From Begonia masoniana (lineage: Eukaryota > Streptophyta > Magnoliopsida > Cucurbitales > Begoniaceae), in assembly GCA_022432975.1 (NCBI GenBank), contig CM039510.1:8009387-8073386 (forward strand): a stretch of 64,000 nucleotides of DNA, read 5' to 3'. The position numbers were made by a program, and so were the translations under genes. Every line of letters starts with the position of its first letter. Position 1 is the stretch's first letter. Under the pieces are notes generated by a model. It had not been told where the DNA came from, did no database searches, and saw only the letters and a list, made by a program, of their open reading frames with translations. This document shows positions 24,658 through 37,290 of the stretch, in pieces.

Positions 24658-24885
24658 TTGTCATTGTCATTGTAATTATAAAGAGGTGAATAAATAGAAC
24701 ACATACCATGAAAGAAGCATGTACAGCCCAAACCATTTGATTGGTGATTCTCAGATGGAAGGAAGGAGGTGGTTGATATCACCAGATTTTTGGGCACCTA
24801 ATAAAACCAGCCACCGGCGCATACTTTCTTCGGCGGTGATGATTTTGTGATACGGCTGCAAAGAAAAACAAGGATAAAAAATGTT

Positions 24886-27800
24886 CTAATAACCCAAAAT
24901 GAAGGCGTGTATTTCAGCCCATGACGAGACCGTGTAGAGGACACCGGAATGCCTTTTCCAACTGGAAAAGCTTCCTCCGTCGTAATCTTTCTGTTTCTTG
25001 GTCAAGCCAGAGAACAAAGGAACGAAGCAAACGCCAAATTGAGTTCCTATTCTTCTAAGGCTGGCACTTGATCCAATAACGATTCCTATATCGGCTTCTA
25101 GAAGACAAAGCAAGTCACCAACCGAGTCTCCGATGTAGACTGTCAAATTCCTTTTCTCGTTGCTGCTGTTCTTCAGAATATCATTGAAAGCTTCGACTTT
25201 GTCAATAGGAGATTGCACTTTTGTGACCATTTCACCAGTGGAAATCGAATTTTCATATGTTAACTCGTTTGCATGTACATTTAACTTGGACAAATGCCCT
25301 GCGAAAAAACACAAACCATAAATACTAACGGAAACCATAAAGTTTACAAGACTCGTGAGAAAAGATAGATTCTGTGGATGTAGATACTAGATAACATTTC
25401 AAGCAGGCAATCACCAATAACCATCCTCTATGCACCTGTTAAACATACATGACAGCATAATGTCACATATATAATTCACTGGTCTTATTAGTCTGATTAA
25501 CATATCTGTACAAAACAACCCATGATACGTTCTCGATGAGCGAGTAGCAGAAGTGTGTAAAAGCAGGCAACACAAGCTATTAAACTTATGCTAAACTTTG
25601 CACCCAAACAAGGTTCCACTCCCCCATTCAGAGATTTCAATGAATTGGAACAGAAGCATCTGGCAAATAAAAAGTGGTCTGATAATTAAGTTTCGAAAGT
25701 TCCTGAAGTAATTTAGACTTCTTTTAAGCTATAATATCAAAAAATATAGTGCTCCAGACTTGTAAAAGGAAAGCAACAAACCTGATGAAAAACATGACCT
25801 GATAAGATCGCCACACCAACAGAACGAGAGTACATGTACACTTGCATTCATGTTTTCATTTTTTACTAACTTTTGGAAAAAACTAGCACAACCATCCTGA
25901 AGGCCAAGTCTTTCTCCGGCACGCTTTACGTCGTCAAGGTTTATACCCTTAAGTACTCCAGATTCGGTTACTCTCTTATTTGCCCTAATCTCGAAATCAG
26001 AAATTTTCGCTATGGCAGTACGTAAAACTTCATAGTCAAACACAACTGCAGAAGAAGAATCTGAAAGTCAACAGCATTGACATCTGAGAAGTAATACCTA
26101 TGTAACACTTTTCGCATACGTCAAATATATGTGAAGACAATAAGACATCACAAGTAGAAGTTAGACCTAAAAATTGTACCTTTCTCAGTAGGCATCATAC
26201 TTTCGATACACTGCTCATATTCTTCTGCGTACTGTCCAGAAAGAACTCCCCACATATTCCTGAGGTCAGCAGATGACATCCTAGCTATTTCATTTTCAGA
26301 GAAATTCTGATCAGGTTTGGGCGCTGTCACTATTGCAATTTCTGCTAGAATGGCTGAAGAATCAACAACCGTGCATGTCAAATCAAAATCAGAAAATATC
26401 ATCAAATGCTCTTCTGCCGGATTATGCTCTCTGGTCAGAGGAACTGCAGTTGACTGAGCAAGAGGCTGAGCATAGAAGAAGTCTATCTCAAACTTCAAAG
26501 CTTGGTGATAAAGCTTTTCAATGATGTCAAGCTCCTCGCCTGTCAAAGACACACTTAGTTTATCGAGCAGGTCTTCTTGTTGCAAGGCGGATGCCTAAAT
26601 TAAAAGATAACAATAGCTGAGTGGTTGGAGTAATAGGTAATTTATGTTCATGTATCATCTTTTAGTGTAATATTCAAAACATTCTAAGATTTACCCATAC
26701 AGAAACAGAAAAAGAAAGTTCATCGCAAATTTTCAGACGAACCTGAAATCCTTCAGATGCATATTTACAAATCCACTTCTTGTAGGGGTGACTGTCATTA
26801 TCAGAATCTAAAAATGCATGGAACTGCTTACCCAGATGGGCATACAGCTTAACATAAGGTGTCATGGCACTGAGTGTATATGCAGCGACTTTAGTTCTTT
26901 CGAATGGAGTTGCAAATTTAACAAGACCTTTAACTCCTTCAACCTTCCCAGAGGCTGTTGCTAACAAAAAATCTGTATATTTAACAGTTCCAGGATTAAT
27001 TGCACACTCTTTTTCCACATCTACACCCCATTCCTGCAAAACTCACACATTACAACAACAATAAGTAATCTTCTGGCAGAAAAACAGAAGTTTAGGTGGA
27101 GGTAAATTTATTTATTTAGCAAGAAAAGACTAAAAAAGAAAAGAGAGACATGTCATAGTCCTAATTATCAGTCAGACAAAACAACGTGACGGAACCAATA
27201 TGTCTAACCTGTACAAATGACTTGTGCATTTTCAACTCTTCAAGAGCAGCCTTTCTCAAATCCAAAATCAACAGCTTCGCATCATCATCATCTGCACACT
27301 CTTCTGCTAACTCATACCTACAACTCATACAAACGAAAAAAAGAATTGAATCAAGAAATGTACGGCCTTCGAAATCACTGCATAACCCTCTGGAATGTCA
27401 CTCAAAATAACGTCATAGATTTTATTTTTTCAGCTACTCTGAATCTACACATCTTTCCATTTCGCTGCTGGGAGAACTACATCTAATCTAAATTCATGAA
27501 AAAAAAAGATCCACGTTCTTATGTTCATCCTTTTTCACCTTATACAGGAAACAGAGTTAAGACTTCACGCCTCTAGATGAACCTCATTGTGGTTAGAAAA
27601 TATTCTAGTAAGATGGAAAATGTAAACGTGGGAACTGATAAATGCGAAAGCGTCCACCAACTGTCGGCTTGATGTAATTGCTTAAGTAAGCAAATACACA
27701 ACTATCTAGCAGTGAAACGATAAACTAAAATAATATAAACACTAGTTTTAAAAATTCCTATATTAATCCAAATTTTCTTAATTTTATTTCCACGCCAACG

Positions 27801-28655
27801 AAAAAAAATATATCAGATCGAGATCCCCAAAGTGGATAGCAAATATTATAATCGCTGACAAAAATTTCAAGAAAACAGTCTTGAACGACCTTTGGTTCCT
27901 TATCCAATCTCCATTATAAATATTTGTTACCACATATTTTTCACAGAAACTAAGCAAACCAAGAAACACCAACAAGTTCAAAGAAACTGTTCATAAACTT
28001 ATGACTTAGAACACCTAACTATCAAAATAGAAGATGTAAACCAATAACTTTCCTAGGACGGCCTATGCGTGAAATAACATTTGATCAGCCAATTTCTCGA
28101 ACAATATAAATCGATAATATCAGAAAAATGGACAACACTTACAGTACAGTTAAAATCACGTTATTCAAAATACACGGAAGCATTGCCAACTGATACCATC
28201 ATCTTTCACAAATCAGAGCTGAATCCAATAATACATGAAGAACCGCAATTATTCAGCAATTCCTAAAACAAAGAATTCAATGATAACGGAATATAGAAAA
28301 GAACTCACGCTTTCACAAATGCCTTAAGAAAATGAATGTCTTGAGCTATATAATGCCGAAAAGTTTCGATCAAGAGATTGCCAGAAGCTAAGCAGACCAT
28401 AAACGGAGTGTACGAAGCGAAAAACGATTCTCTACGAAACTTGTTCCATAATCTTCTAGCGAGAGCAACTTCACTGTCGACATTGGAATGGATTGAAGCC
28501 ATCGGAGTGAACGGCGAAAATGATCGCGGAAATGAATAGGAATAGTTGGATTGCAGAGGGCGGGAGAGGAGAAATCGGAAACTGAATCGGAGAGAGTTGA
28601 AGAAAAGGGGCCGATTCTTGATTGGAAAGGGGGGAAAGACTCCGAAGCTCATCAA
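24886..28655 (-). CDS. TH2: Bifunctional TH2 protein (TenA aminohydrolase / thiamin monophosphate phosphatase)
   Basis: Six exons on the minus strand: 28655-28309, 27317-27209, 27033-26743, 26594-26180, 26045-25782 and 25298-24886, giving 612 residues (Arabidopsis TH2, At5g32470, is about 617). The N terminus (1-51) is basic and hydroxylated like a mitochondrial transit peptide; M52 (MASIHS) could give a cytosolic form. Residues about 65-245 form a TenA/THI-4 domain (salvage of damaged thiamin pyrimidines). From about 310 there is a HAD phosphatase: nucleophile motif FSDFDLTCTV (D318/D320), cap region, and motif IV IGDSVGDLLCLLEADIG (D533/D537), ending in YTVSSWAEIHAFILGY. In plants TH2 dephosphorylates thiamin monophosphate to thiamin, needed to make TPP. 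All splice sites are GT-AG and the frame is intact. A partial noisy copy of exons 1-3 lies at 41346-43090. Confidence 0.95.
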
Positions 28656-28899
28656 GGGAAAGAGAGAAGGCCGCGGTTGCTTTTATACAGAGAGCGCAGA
28701 GGAAGAGGAGAGAGAGAGAGAAAGAGGGAGTACGGTCGGGAAGAAGAAATTGTAGTAGAAAAATACAAATATTTTAACAATTAAAATTCTTATAAAATCG
28801 GGTAATTAATGTAAGAAACCTCAAGTTAGTGTTTTTTTTTCTCCAAAAAAATTTAAACTTTCAATCTTAATTATTCAAACATTAAACTATTAAAAATCT

Positions 28900-29270
28900 A
28901 ATAAAATAAACTATGTCGGTTAGTCGATCTTTGTTCGTTCTCAAAAAACGGCATAGAACGAATTGTTGTTCTACAACAAATGGTCGTCTGTTATTTCCAG
29001 TGTCACGTTGCACTTGACACGTCAGATCAGACGCACATGTTAGATGTAAACACCTTCCGTTATACGTGTGGTGCACGGTGCTCAAGAACGGTCGGCTGTT
29101 TCAAGAGAATAGTCGACTGTTTTCCCGCAAATAGTCGACCGTTCTTCGAGAACAATCGACCGTTCTAAGATATTAACTATTCGTTGGTAAACTGAAGACG
29201 AAGAACGATCGACTATTCACGATAATTGTTTGACCGTTCACGAGTACAATTGATCGTGTCAGGCTATGAC
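28900..29270. repeat. Cluster of degenerate TCGAC-GTTC motifs
   Basis: About eight imperfect copies of a roughly 12-bp motif (consensus AATMGTCGACYGTTC) recur here, for example AGTCGACTGTTT, AGTCGACCGTTC, AATCGACCGTTC and GATCGACTATTC, often separated by GAGAA or CAAGA spacers. It sits upstream of TH2. The role is unknown; it could be the interior of a foldback transposon. Confidence 0.6.
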
Positions 29271-29562
29271 CATATGTTGATAAATTGAAGGCGGAGAAGG
29301 GTCGAACGAACTTCGGAAGGGCAGAGAGAGGAGAGAGAACTAATATGAAAATAAAAATTAATAATTAATGAATGACAATGTCATTATCATAATTAAAATT
29401 TAAAATTTAATTTTAAGTCCCCGTTAACGGCGGACCTTAACTACCCTAAACTATTTTCAGAGACAGAGAGTTGCAGAGGAAAATTAAAATTCCCATTCAG
29501 TCGCCATCGTATCTTCTTCATTGTTGTAAATGGTCGACTGGGAATTAAACAATGATTGAGAC

Positions 29563-29856
29563 TCATTTTTTCTTCGGCTTCGTTATCTTCTTCTTAGGTT
29601 TTGTCATTGACTCTCTGGTTTTTAGTCGCTCAGACTTCTTTTTCACCATTGTCGATTCAGTAGACTGTTCTTCCACCTGTTTCCCGCGTTCAAGTTTGTC
29701 TCTGGTAAAAGATTCGACCAAATTCTTGACGACGATGTGAGTCAGTAACTCGATCTCACAATCCGCTTTTTCCGCCATTGATTTGACCTCTTTTTTCAAT
29801 TCATCAAAAGACCGATCCTTCTTCAACTTCGACCTCGCTTCTTCCAGGATCGCCAT
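29563..29856 (-). CDS. Small Lys/Glu-rich hypothetical protein
   Basis: A 97-residue open frame on the minus strand, beginning MAILEEARSKLKKDRSFDE with a reasonable start context (CCTCATGGC). It has heptad-like Lys/Glu spacing (coiled-coil potential) and a basic tail made of repeated KPKKK. I do not recognise the family. A second minus-strand frame upstream (29904-30131, MTRDIKGTGALDMGGGASHS and on) may be an earlier exon or a separate piece; no clear splice sites join them. It could equally be a chance frame or a gene remnant. Confidence 0.3.
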   Translation of the reverse strand: MAILEEARSKLKKDRSFDELKKEVKSMAEKADCEIELLTHIVVKNLVESFTRDKLERGKQVEEQSTESTMVKKKSERLKTRESMTKPKKKITKPKKK

Positions 29857-30457
29857 GAGGTTGGTTAAGGTTTCACCTTCGAATCCTAACTTTTATTTAT
29901 AGATTAAGAAGAAAGTGATGAGCTGATATTAAGGAAGTTTGAATCAACCAGAATTCTAGATTGATTAAGATTAAATAAATCAAATTTATTATCTTCAAAC
30001 CATTTAAATGTTTTCAAACTCTTTTGAATTACATCTTCCATTACTAGTTCGGAGTATCTACCATTTAATACGGAATGACTAGCGCCGCCACCCATGTCCA
30101 ATGCTCCGGTTCCTTTTATATCTCTTGTCATTCCTCCTCCTTTACTGTAGCCGTCACAGTCCCGGTGGCCTCCGCAGAAGGTGGAAAAATCGATATATTA
30201 TTTTAACTATTTAAAATTTTATCATATTATAATATTAAGAGTAATAGTACGTTGATTTTTTAACTCATATTAAAATGATATATTTTAATATAAATATAAT
30301 ATTATACTTACCCACACATCAAAAATTTCAAATTTTAAGAGAGAAACAATGATGATTTATTAAATAATATTTAAAATAATAATAATGTTATGTTTACTCT
30401 TAAAATATTGAACTGTCCAATAATTATTAGTGCAATTAATGTAATAAATTAATTATT

Positions 30458-30619
30458 GAAAAAAGTTCAATTTAACCCCCAACGTATATGGTCAATTGTC
30501 CCATAACGTTTATTTTTGACAAAATCAGCCCCTATGGTTGACGTCGTTTGCAATTCGACCCCTCCCGTCAATTTTTTCATTAAATTTGGCACGTGTCCTT
30601 TAAAATCCCCAAACTACCA

Positions 30620-30689
<70 letters not shown>

Positions 30690-30954
30690 CTTCTCTGTCA
30701 TTCTGACTTCGACTCGTCAGGTGAAATTCATTGGTTCGTTTGAGAGAGGGGAGGGAGGGAGGGAGGGAAGATGAAAAAGATAGTTTTGAGATTTTGAATG
30801 GCACGTGCAGAGCACGTGTCAAATTTAAAGGAAAAATTGACGGGATGGGTCGAATTGCAAACGACGTCAACGATAAAGGCTGATTTTGTCAAAAATAAAC
30901 GTAGGCCAATTGACCATTGACCCCATATGTTGGGGGCTAAATTGAATTTTTCAC
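30458..30954. mobile_element. Mutator-like MITE with 9-bp target duplication
   Basis: A 497-bp foldback element with TIRs of about 165 bp: left GTTCAATTTAACCCCCAACG and right ...GTTGGGGGCTAAATTGAATT. It is flanked by a perfect 9-bp duplication TTAATTATT (30449-30457 and 30955-30963), the hallmark length for Mutator elements. A (CT)30 tract (30625-30684) sits just inside the left TIR. No transposase. Confidence 0.85.
30625..30684. repeat. (CT)30 microsatellite in the Mutator-like MITE
   Basis: Thirty uninterrupted CT units located directly after the left TIR sequence AAACTACCATTTTC, the same position as the CT tract of the related element at 37047-38118. Confidence 0.95.
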
Positions 30955-30963
30955 TTAATTATT

Positions 30964-31767
30964 TATAATTGATTGCACTCGTCATGATTTGACACGTTCA
31001 TGAATATTTTAATATAGTACAATAATAGAGTAAAAGTAGCATTATTCTTTTAAAAAACTTGAAAAGAGAAATTACAACACTATTAATAATTTAAATTAAG
31101 CAATAAATAATTAATCATAAATCATTTAAACATTAAAATTTAACATTTAGAATGAATGACAATCACATTAGACGTTTACAAACAATAAATAACTTTAACT
31201 TAGTTTTAAATTCATAAACCCAAATCAAATGGAGATATAGATTTTTTTTAAAAAAAATTCATGTTGCCATCTATTACGACAATCATCTTATTTGGGTTCT
31301 TTTATGATCATGCATAAATCTTTCATAGCAAATAATTAAATTTAGGGTTAATTTCAATTAAGTTCACGTAAAAATTTTATGATTGTATTTCGTTTATAAT
31401 AAAAAAAATTACTTTTATTATTATAAGAAAAAATGTATTAAAAAGAAAAAAAGATGTTGACAAGTTACACAAAATAAAATTTTAATTTATTTATTGGTAA
31501 TATTAATAGATCATATAGACCTTGTTTATTTCATTATTTTCTTCAATGGTTTTAATTTAAGCATACGATCGTGAAGTATAGTTGACCCAAATTTGTTCGA
31601 ATAAGCGTGTAGATTTGGATGTGACCAACTATTTAGGCATTTAAGTAAGTTTGATTATAGGTGTTCCAAATTTCAATCTTAAACTATGCCAAAATAATTT
31701 TCTAGTTTGTTATGTTTTGTTGTTTTTAAGCTTAAAATGTTGTCATTTGCCCACATAAAGCCATAAA
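30964..31767. other. Gene-free AT-rich stretch
   Basis: No gene or bounded repeat recognised. Confidence 0.5.
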
Positions 31768-31775
31768 TATTTACT

Positions 31776-32440
31776 TAGAGATAGCAAACAAGCTGGCAGA
31801 ACCGAGCTGAGTTTGAAAAAGTTTACCTTACCGAGCTAAATGAGCCGACCTTAAAGAGCTTGACAAAAAAAAATTTCAACCAGAACTAGTTCACGAGCCA
31901 ATGTTGAACGAGCCGAGTCGGCCAAACGAGCCTAGCAAACCAAACACACATAAATATTTTCAATTTATATAAATGTAACGTATATTTAAAAAATAAAACT
32001 TATAATAATTATTTATCATTATAATGTCAAAATATAACTATTAGTTGTTTAGTTAACAAAATTATTTTATTAATAAACAAAATGACATGTATTTAGGAAA
32101 AAAATTGTTTGAGATGATCTAATAAAAAGTATTACATAAAATCATTACAAATATTTGATAATTGTATTATTACAAATTATTCTCATACTAACTAGGTCGG
32201 TAACTATCTAATTGTCAATCATTTTCAATTAATGTAACAAACGAGTCGACTGAGCAGAGGTTGAAAAAGTTTTGTTCACCGAACCTAGCGAGTTAAACCA
32301 GTCAAGCCTAACGAGCCTGACAAAAAAAAAAAAAAATTACAAGGTCTAATCGACTCGCAAGTAAAAATTAAACGAGCCGAGCCGGGCCTGCTACAATATC
32401 GAGCCAGGCCTGCTACAATATCGATCCTTTGTCATGTCTA
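31776..32440. mobile_element. hAT-type nonautonomous element rich in GAGCC
   Basis: 665 bp. Ends are inverted (TAGAGATAGCAAAC on the left; right end TAGACATGACAAAG in reverse complement). It is flanked by a near-perfect 8-bp duplication (TATTTACT at 31768-31775, CATTTACT at 32441-32448). The interior repeats GAGCCGAGC, AACGAGCC and ACGAGCCTGACAAA motifs and has a local 24-bp tandem duplication (AGGCCTGCTACAATATCGA) near 32387-32425. No coding capacity. Confidence 0.7.
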
Positions 32441-32851
32441 CATTTACTAAGGCCACATTTTTCCATTATTTTCTCTTTGGTTGTGAGAGTTTAGAGAGAT
32501 AGAGACCCAACTTTCTTGATGTATTACAAAAACTTATTGCAGCTTGGTGTATAATTTAATCTTATATAATGTGAAGTTTAGTCAAATATATGACTACTTC
32601 CATTAATCAATGAACGACTCATAAACAATACTTCAAATAATCAAAGGAGAGCGAAAACATAGAATTATCCTTAGCAGAACTTGTTTTATAAAAAGAATAA
32701 TATAAGAATTATTTACACCAATCAATTATGACATTAAAATATAACATTAGAATAATATTTCTAAGTTTATGCTATCATATGTATAAGTCATTGTAAGCAC
32801 AACATGTATTAGATTATTTGAATTATTAATAAATGAATGATATGTAAGAAT

Positions 32852-33200
32852 TAGGGTGGACAAAATCAGACCGGAACAACGGTTATAATCAGAACTGAGG
32901 ATCAAAAATTGTGAAAACCGAACCGAACAATGAGTCAACAATTCGACCCCAAAATATGTTAAAATCCTGACTCAAAATTGTAAAAAATCAGCCCCTATTA
33001 AAAAAAAAAGGTCCAAACCTGACCAAATTCCAGAAACCTCACCCAAAACAATAAAAAATGTATATATTTTTTTAATTTTTTTTTTAAATTTAGAGTCGAA
33101 CTAGGATCAAACCGTGAAACACAGTCAGTTACGGTTCTGTTCCGGAATTCCACAGTTCCAGTTCCTGTTCTGGAGTGAAACCATATTGTGCCCACCCCTA
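32852..33200. mobile_element. hAT-type MITE with exact 8-bp target duplication
   Basis: 349 bp, flanked by GTAAGAAT (32844-32851 and 33201-33208). The left end TAGGGTGGACAAAAT and right end TGCCCACCCCTA form the TAGGGGTGGGCA-type terminal inverted repeat common in plant hAT MITEs. The interior has GAACCG/CGGTTC motifs, as in the element at 19103-19579. Confidence 0.85.
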
Positions 33201-33813
33201 GTAAGAATCGTGACAGACGTGTCAAATTATCGTGATTGTCGTTGTATAAAAAAAAACATTTTTGCCAAGTAATTATGCTCCTACAATCAATCAAGAGCCT
33301 AACTTTAAAACATAATTATGAAGCTTAAACAGATCAACCGAACAGTCTAGCAAGTGTAGGTTTGGTTCAATTCAGCTAAAAAAAAAATGCTTTTTTCATG
33401 ACTGGAGAACATCATCTTCCTCATCTGTTCCAACCCAGAACGTCTGTGTAATCTGTTTGGTTCTCGAGAAAATGTCCAAGAAAATTGACAGGAAAACACT
33501 GTCTATCATGACGTGGCACTATCCATCAATCTTTGATCAAGGTGAAAACAAATTTCTAGTATTTTAAAAATTATTATTTTAAAATAATTATATGGAAACG
33601 TTAATTTTCCTTTTAAAAATCAGATTAAATGAAAAATAAAAATATTTTTTTAAAAAAAGATATATGGTATAAATATAGGAATATTTTTTGGAAATCTTAA
33701 ATATATTTCCTAATTCTTTAATTTTACACTAATGTTATATTTAAGCGCATTTTTATGTGTAATTCATATTTTTACATAAATAAATATTTATAATTTATCG
33801 TAATTTATTTTAA

Positions 33814-34070
33814 GGTAATTGTCAATAAAAATCTTAAACTAAGGTCAGTGACAAAACAAACTTTCAACTATATTCGTTAACAAAACAAATCTTAAATTAT
33901 CATTCGCTAATAATCTAACTATGCACAGTCACCCGCAGTTAAAATGCAGGCAACTGCATCCGAAGGATTGACTTGTTAATATAAGATAATTTAAGGGTTG
34001 TTTTGTTAACGAAGATAGTTTAAGATTTGTTTGACACTGATTCTATAATTTAAAGTTTTTTTTTTATTTT
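33814..34070. mobile_element. Foldback DNA element, short member of the 18120 family
   Basis: The left part (TCAATAAAAATCTTAAACTA, then GTTAACAAAACAAATCTTAA) is inverted on the right (TTGTTTTGTTAACGAAGATAG, then ATTTAAAG). The central part carries CACAGTCACCCGCAG-like sequence as in 18120-18630. Boundaries are approximate. It lies about 280 bp upstream of the AHL start codon. Confidence 0.55.
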
Positions 34071-34289
34071 TTTTATTATTTTACGAAGTAATAAATAACG
34101 AGATTTTAGAATATAATTAAAAAATAAAATGAAAAATAAAGATTCTTGCGTACAAGATTCCAACCATATATGATACATGCAATTTGGAAATAGCAAGGAA
34201 AAATGGAAATTCTGATAATAAATAATAATATTAATTAAATAAAAAATCTCGAATATTGCAATAAATAAATGTAATTTATTTAATTTTTT

Positions 34290-34337
34290 TCTCTCTCTAA
34301 CTCTCTCTCTCTCTGTCTCTCCAATTCTCTCTCTAGA
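34290..34337 (+). promoter_or_regulatory. CT-rich leader upstream of the AHL start codon
   Basis: A pyrimidine tract of CTCTCT blocks ends 11 bp before the ATG at 34348. CT-rich leaders near the transcription start are common in plant genes; it is probably 5' UTR. Confidence 0.5.
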
Positions 34338-34347
34338 CCTTTCCAAA

Positions 34348-37209
34348 ATGGAAGCGAATGAAAACCCACTCAGCCCCTACTACCACCTCCAGCAGCAGCA
34401 GCATCACCACCACCAGAGCCCCACCACTGCCTCAACCACCGCTACCATCTTCACGTCATCCACCAATGGCCTTCTCCCAAGTGCCCTTCATATGTCTTCT
34501 CCGGCCACTGCGACAACCACTGACACGGGGGCCCACATGCTCTATCCTCATTCTGCGCCGTCTGCGGCGGTGTCTCCGTCCCCGTTGGAGTCTGTTCGGC
34601 GGAAGAGAGGGAGACCCAGAAAGTATGGCACCCCAGAAGAGGCTTTAGCCGCGAAGAAAGCTGCGACCGCCTCCGCCCATTCTTCCACTTCGAGGGAGAA
34701 GAAGCACCGGGGTTCTTCTTTTGCTCCTTCTGCTTCTTCGTTTTCTGAATCTTCGAAGAAATCCCAACTAGGTGCTCTCGGTGGGTCTCTCTGAATAATC
34801 ATTTTACTTACTTTGCGAACTTTGGGGTTTTCTCCGAATGATTTGGAATTGGTATTACTGTCGATTCCTGCATTGGTTAGTTTCAATTTTGAGTCCTTTT
34901 TGTTGTATTCTGCTGCCTAATCGTTTCAAAACCCTCCTCCTCTGGTTTTATTAGACTACTCTCAGCCGCAATCGAAATCCCATCCACTTTACTGCTAGTT
35001 TCTTTCAAAATTACTGTAACTCTTGGCGTAGATTTAGTGTTTTTTCCTTTCATGTTCTATTGGCTCCAAATTAGTCGAGATCTTTCTTATTATTGTTAGC
35101 TAACAGATTCCCATAAACACGACAACTCAAAAAATATTATGTTCTCTTTACTGTCCGAAAATCGAATGCAGTCGTATATGTTTCACTCCTCTCCATCAAA
35201 CTAATGCTCATATCTGGAAATTTAAACGTAAACATACCATATTCACATTTTAAGGTACTGTGATTTGTGGATTAAAAAATACTACCTTTTTTTTCCTGGA
35301 GTAATAATATGCTATTAATATTTTCAAGAATGATTTCTTTACATTGTAAACTCAGTTTGTAGAATGGGTGAGAAAGTGGGTTCTTCTGATTGTTTGTGTT
35401 CTTAAAATTTACCATTAGCTTGGATTCAATCTAATTTCATAAAATTTCTTTTATATACTCCTTCCACTAATGATACAATTGGTGATGCAGGAAACGCTGG
35501 ACAAGGTTTCACACCACACGTACTCAATGTTGCAGCTGGTGAGGTAATATCTTCTTTTTTTCTTCAAGTTTTAGCTTTCTTAGTTTTAGTTTAACCCAAA
35601 AATTCATCATTCTGAATGAATTCAAGCTTTATTATCATACAAAACTAATTGTCTGCCAAAAATGCTCAAATTATGCACAGTAGTACTTATTATATTAAGT
35701 ATTGTTGTCCATTCCATGTACTTCAAATTATATTCTACATCGAAGATGTGCTATTGTTGCAGCGCAGGAATGGAGTAGAGACTAGTGTTTGAAATTTGTT
35801 GATCTTAAGCAAAAACTGCTCCAATATATTTGCATTTTCGTGAAAGAGCATGGTTTTTTCATGTGCATATCTGCATAGTTGACACTGATGAACTAATTTT
35901 CTAGACTTGATTTTTATAAACTAAATCTTGATGTTGGCTAAAAGCTTAATCTCTTGAACTTTTCATTTTACCCCACTTTTTTTTTTTAGTTTCAGTAATG
36001 GTGGGGATTTATGGGAATCAGACGTCATATTTGACAATGTTTTTTTTTTTAAATTAATATATAGTGTTATTGGTTTGAATCTAGATATTTTAAGTTGACT
36101 TTTAAATGTGAGGCACTTTTCCAATTCCCTCTTGACTCGTTTAGACCGCATAGGCATTCGAGTTAGAAGTGTCAAACAAGCATTTTGACTTGAGTTGAGT
36201 CACGAGAAAGATTGATTTACTGAGTTAATGTGTCTAACCTAGCTATTTCATTTAGTTAACCGAGCTAAGCCAATTATAGCTCAATTTGAAAAAATTGTAG
36301 CTTGACTAAGCTTATGAGCTCTGTGATCACAGTTTGAGTTGCGCGTTCCTAGCCCAGATCATGGGTTCACCGCAGCTCGAACCATTTTGGTTGTTGGTCA
36401 AGTCTTGCGGGCTAGCCATCCTATTACTACTATAATTCTACCTCCAAATCATCCAAGCTTTGGAAACTTTACCATGTTTGATGTTTACAGTGATATAACT
36501 GGGATGCTTTAATGAGTTCTTAACATTATTCCCTACCAGAATTTAACCCTACAAATAAAAAAAAAAAACCAAATAATAGACCCATGATGTGGCAAGAAGT
36601 ACTTTACAAAATTTAGTTTTGAATATTTAAAGAGATCTCCCAACAGGCAACACAACACGTATGTTATGATAGTTTATTTGAGAATGATTACAGCAGATCA
36701 ATTATTTCTGTTCCTTTGATTACAATGATTGGATTCATGGTAACCGTGATTTTTATAAAAGGTGGGTAATTTCAGGGCGTTATAGTTACCAGATTGGCTA
36801 TATACATGTTCAAGTTTAACTTAATTATGAAATCTTCATCTTCATTTATGTCTATTTCTTTTTCTTTTTTTGATTGGTTGATTTATGTCCATCTTTAATG
36901 CGATTTGAAGCACTTAGACTATGATAAGTGCAGAAACAATTTGTATAAATTTTTCATATACGGGATGCTTTTGGGGAATATATGGTGCTTTCTCATATTT
37001 TTCCCGCAACATATTTTAAAATTTTATGAGCTAATAATATATTTAAGGGAAAAGTACCATTTAGACCCCAACGTATGGGGTCAGTGGCCATTTGGTACCT
37101 AACGTTTTTTTTGTACCCAATCAAACCCTAGCGTATAAAACGTTTGCAATTCAAACCCTACCGTCAATTTTTCAGTTAAATTTAACATATTCTTTTCAAA
37201 ATTCCTAAA

Positions 37210-37290
<81 letters not shown>

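Noticed and set aside
24479..24797. Ser-Leu and Arg-Glu repeat proteins on both strands
   Set aside because: They are translations of the (AG)26 microsatellite.
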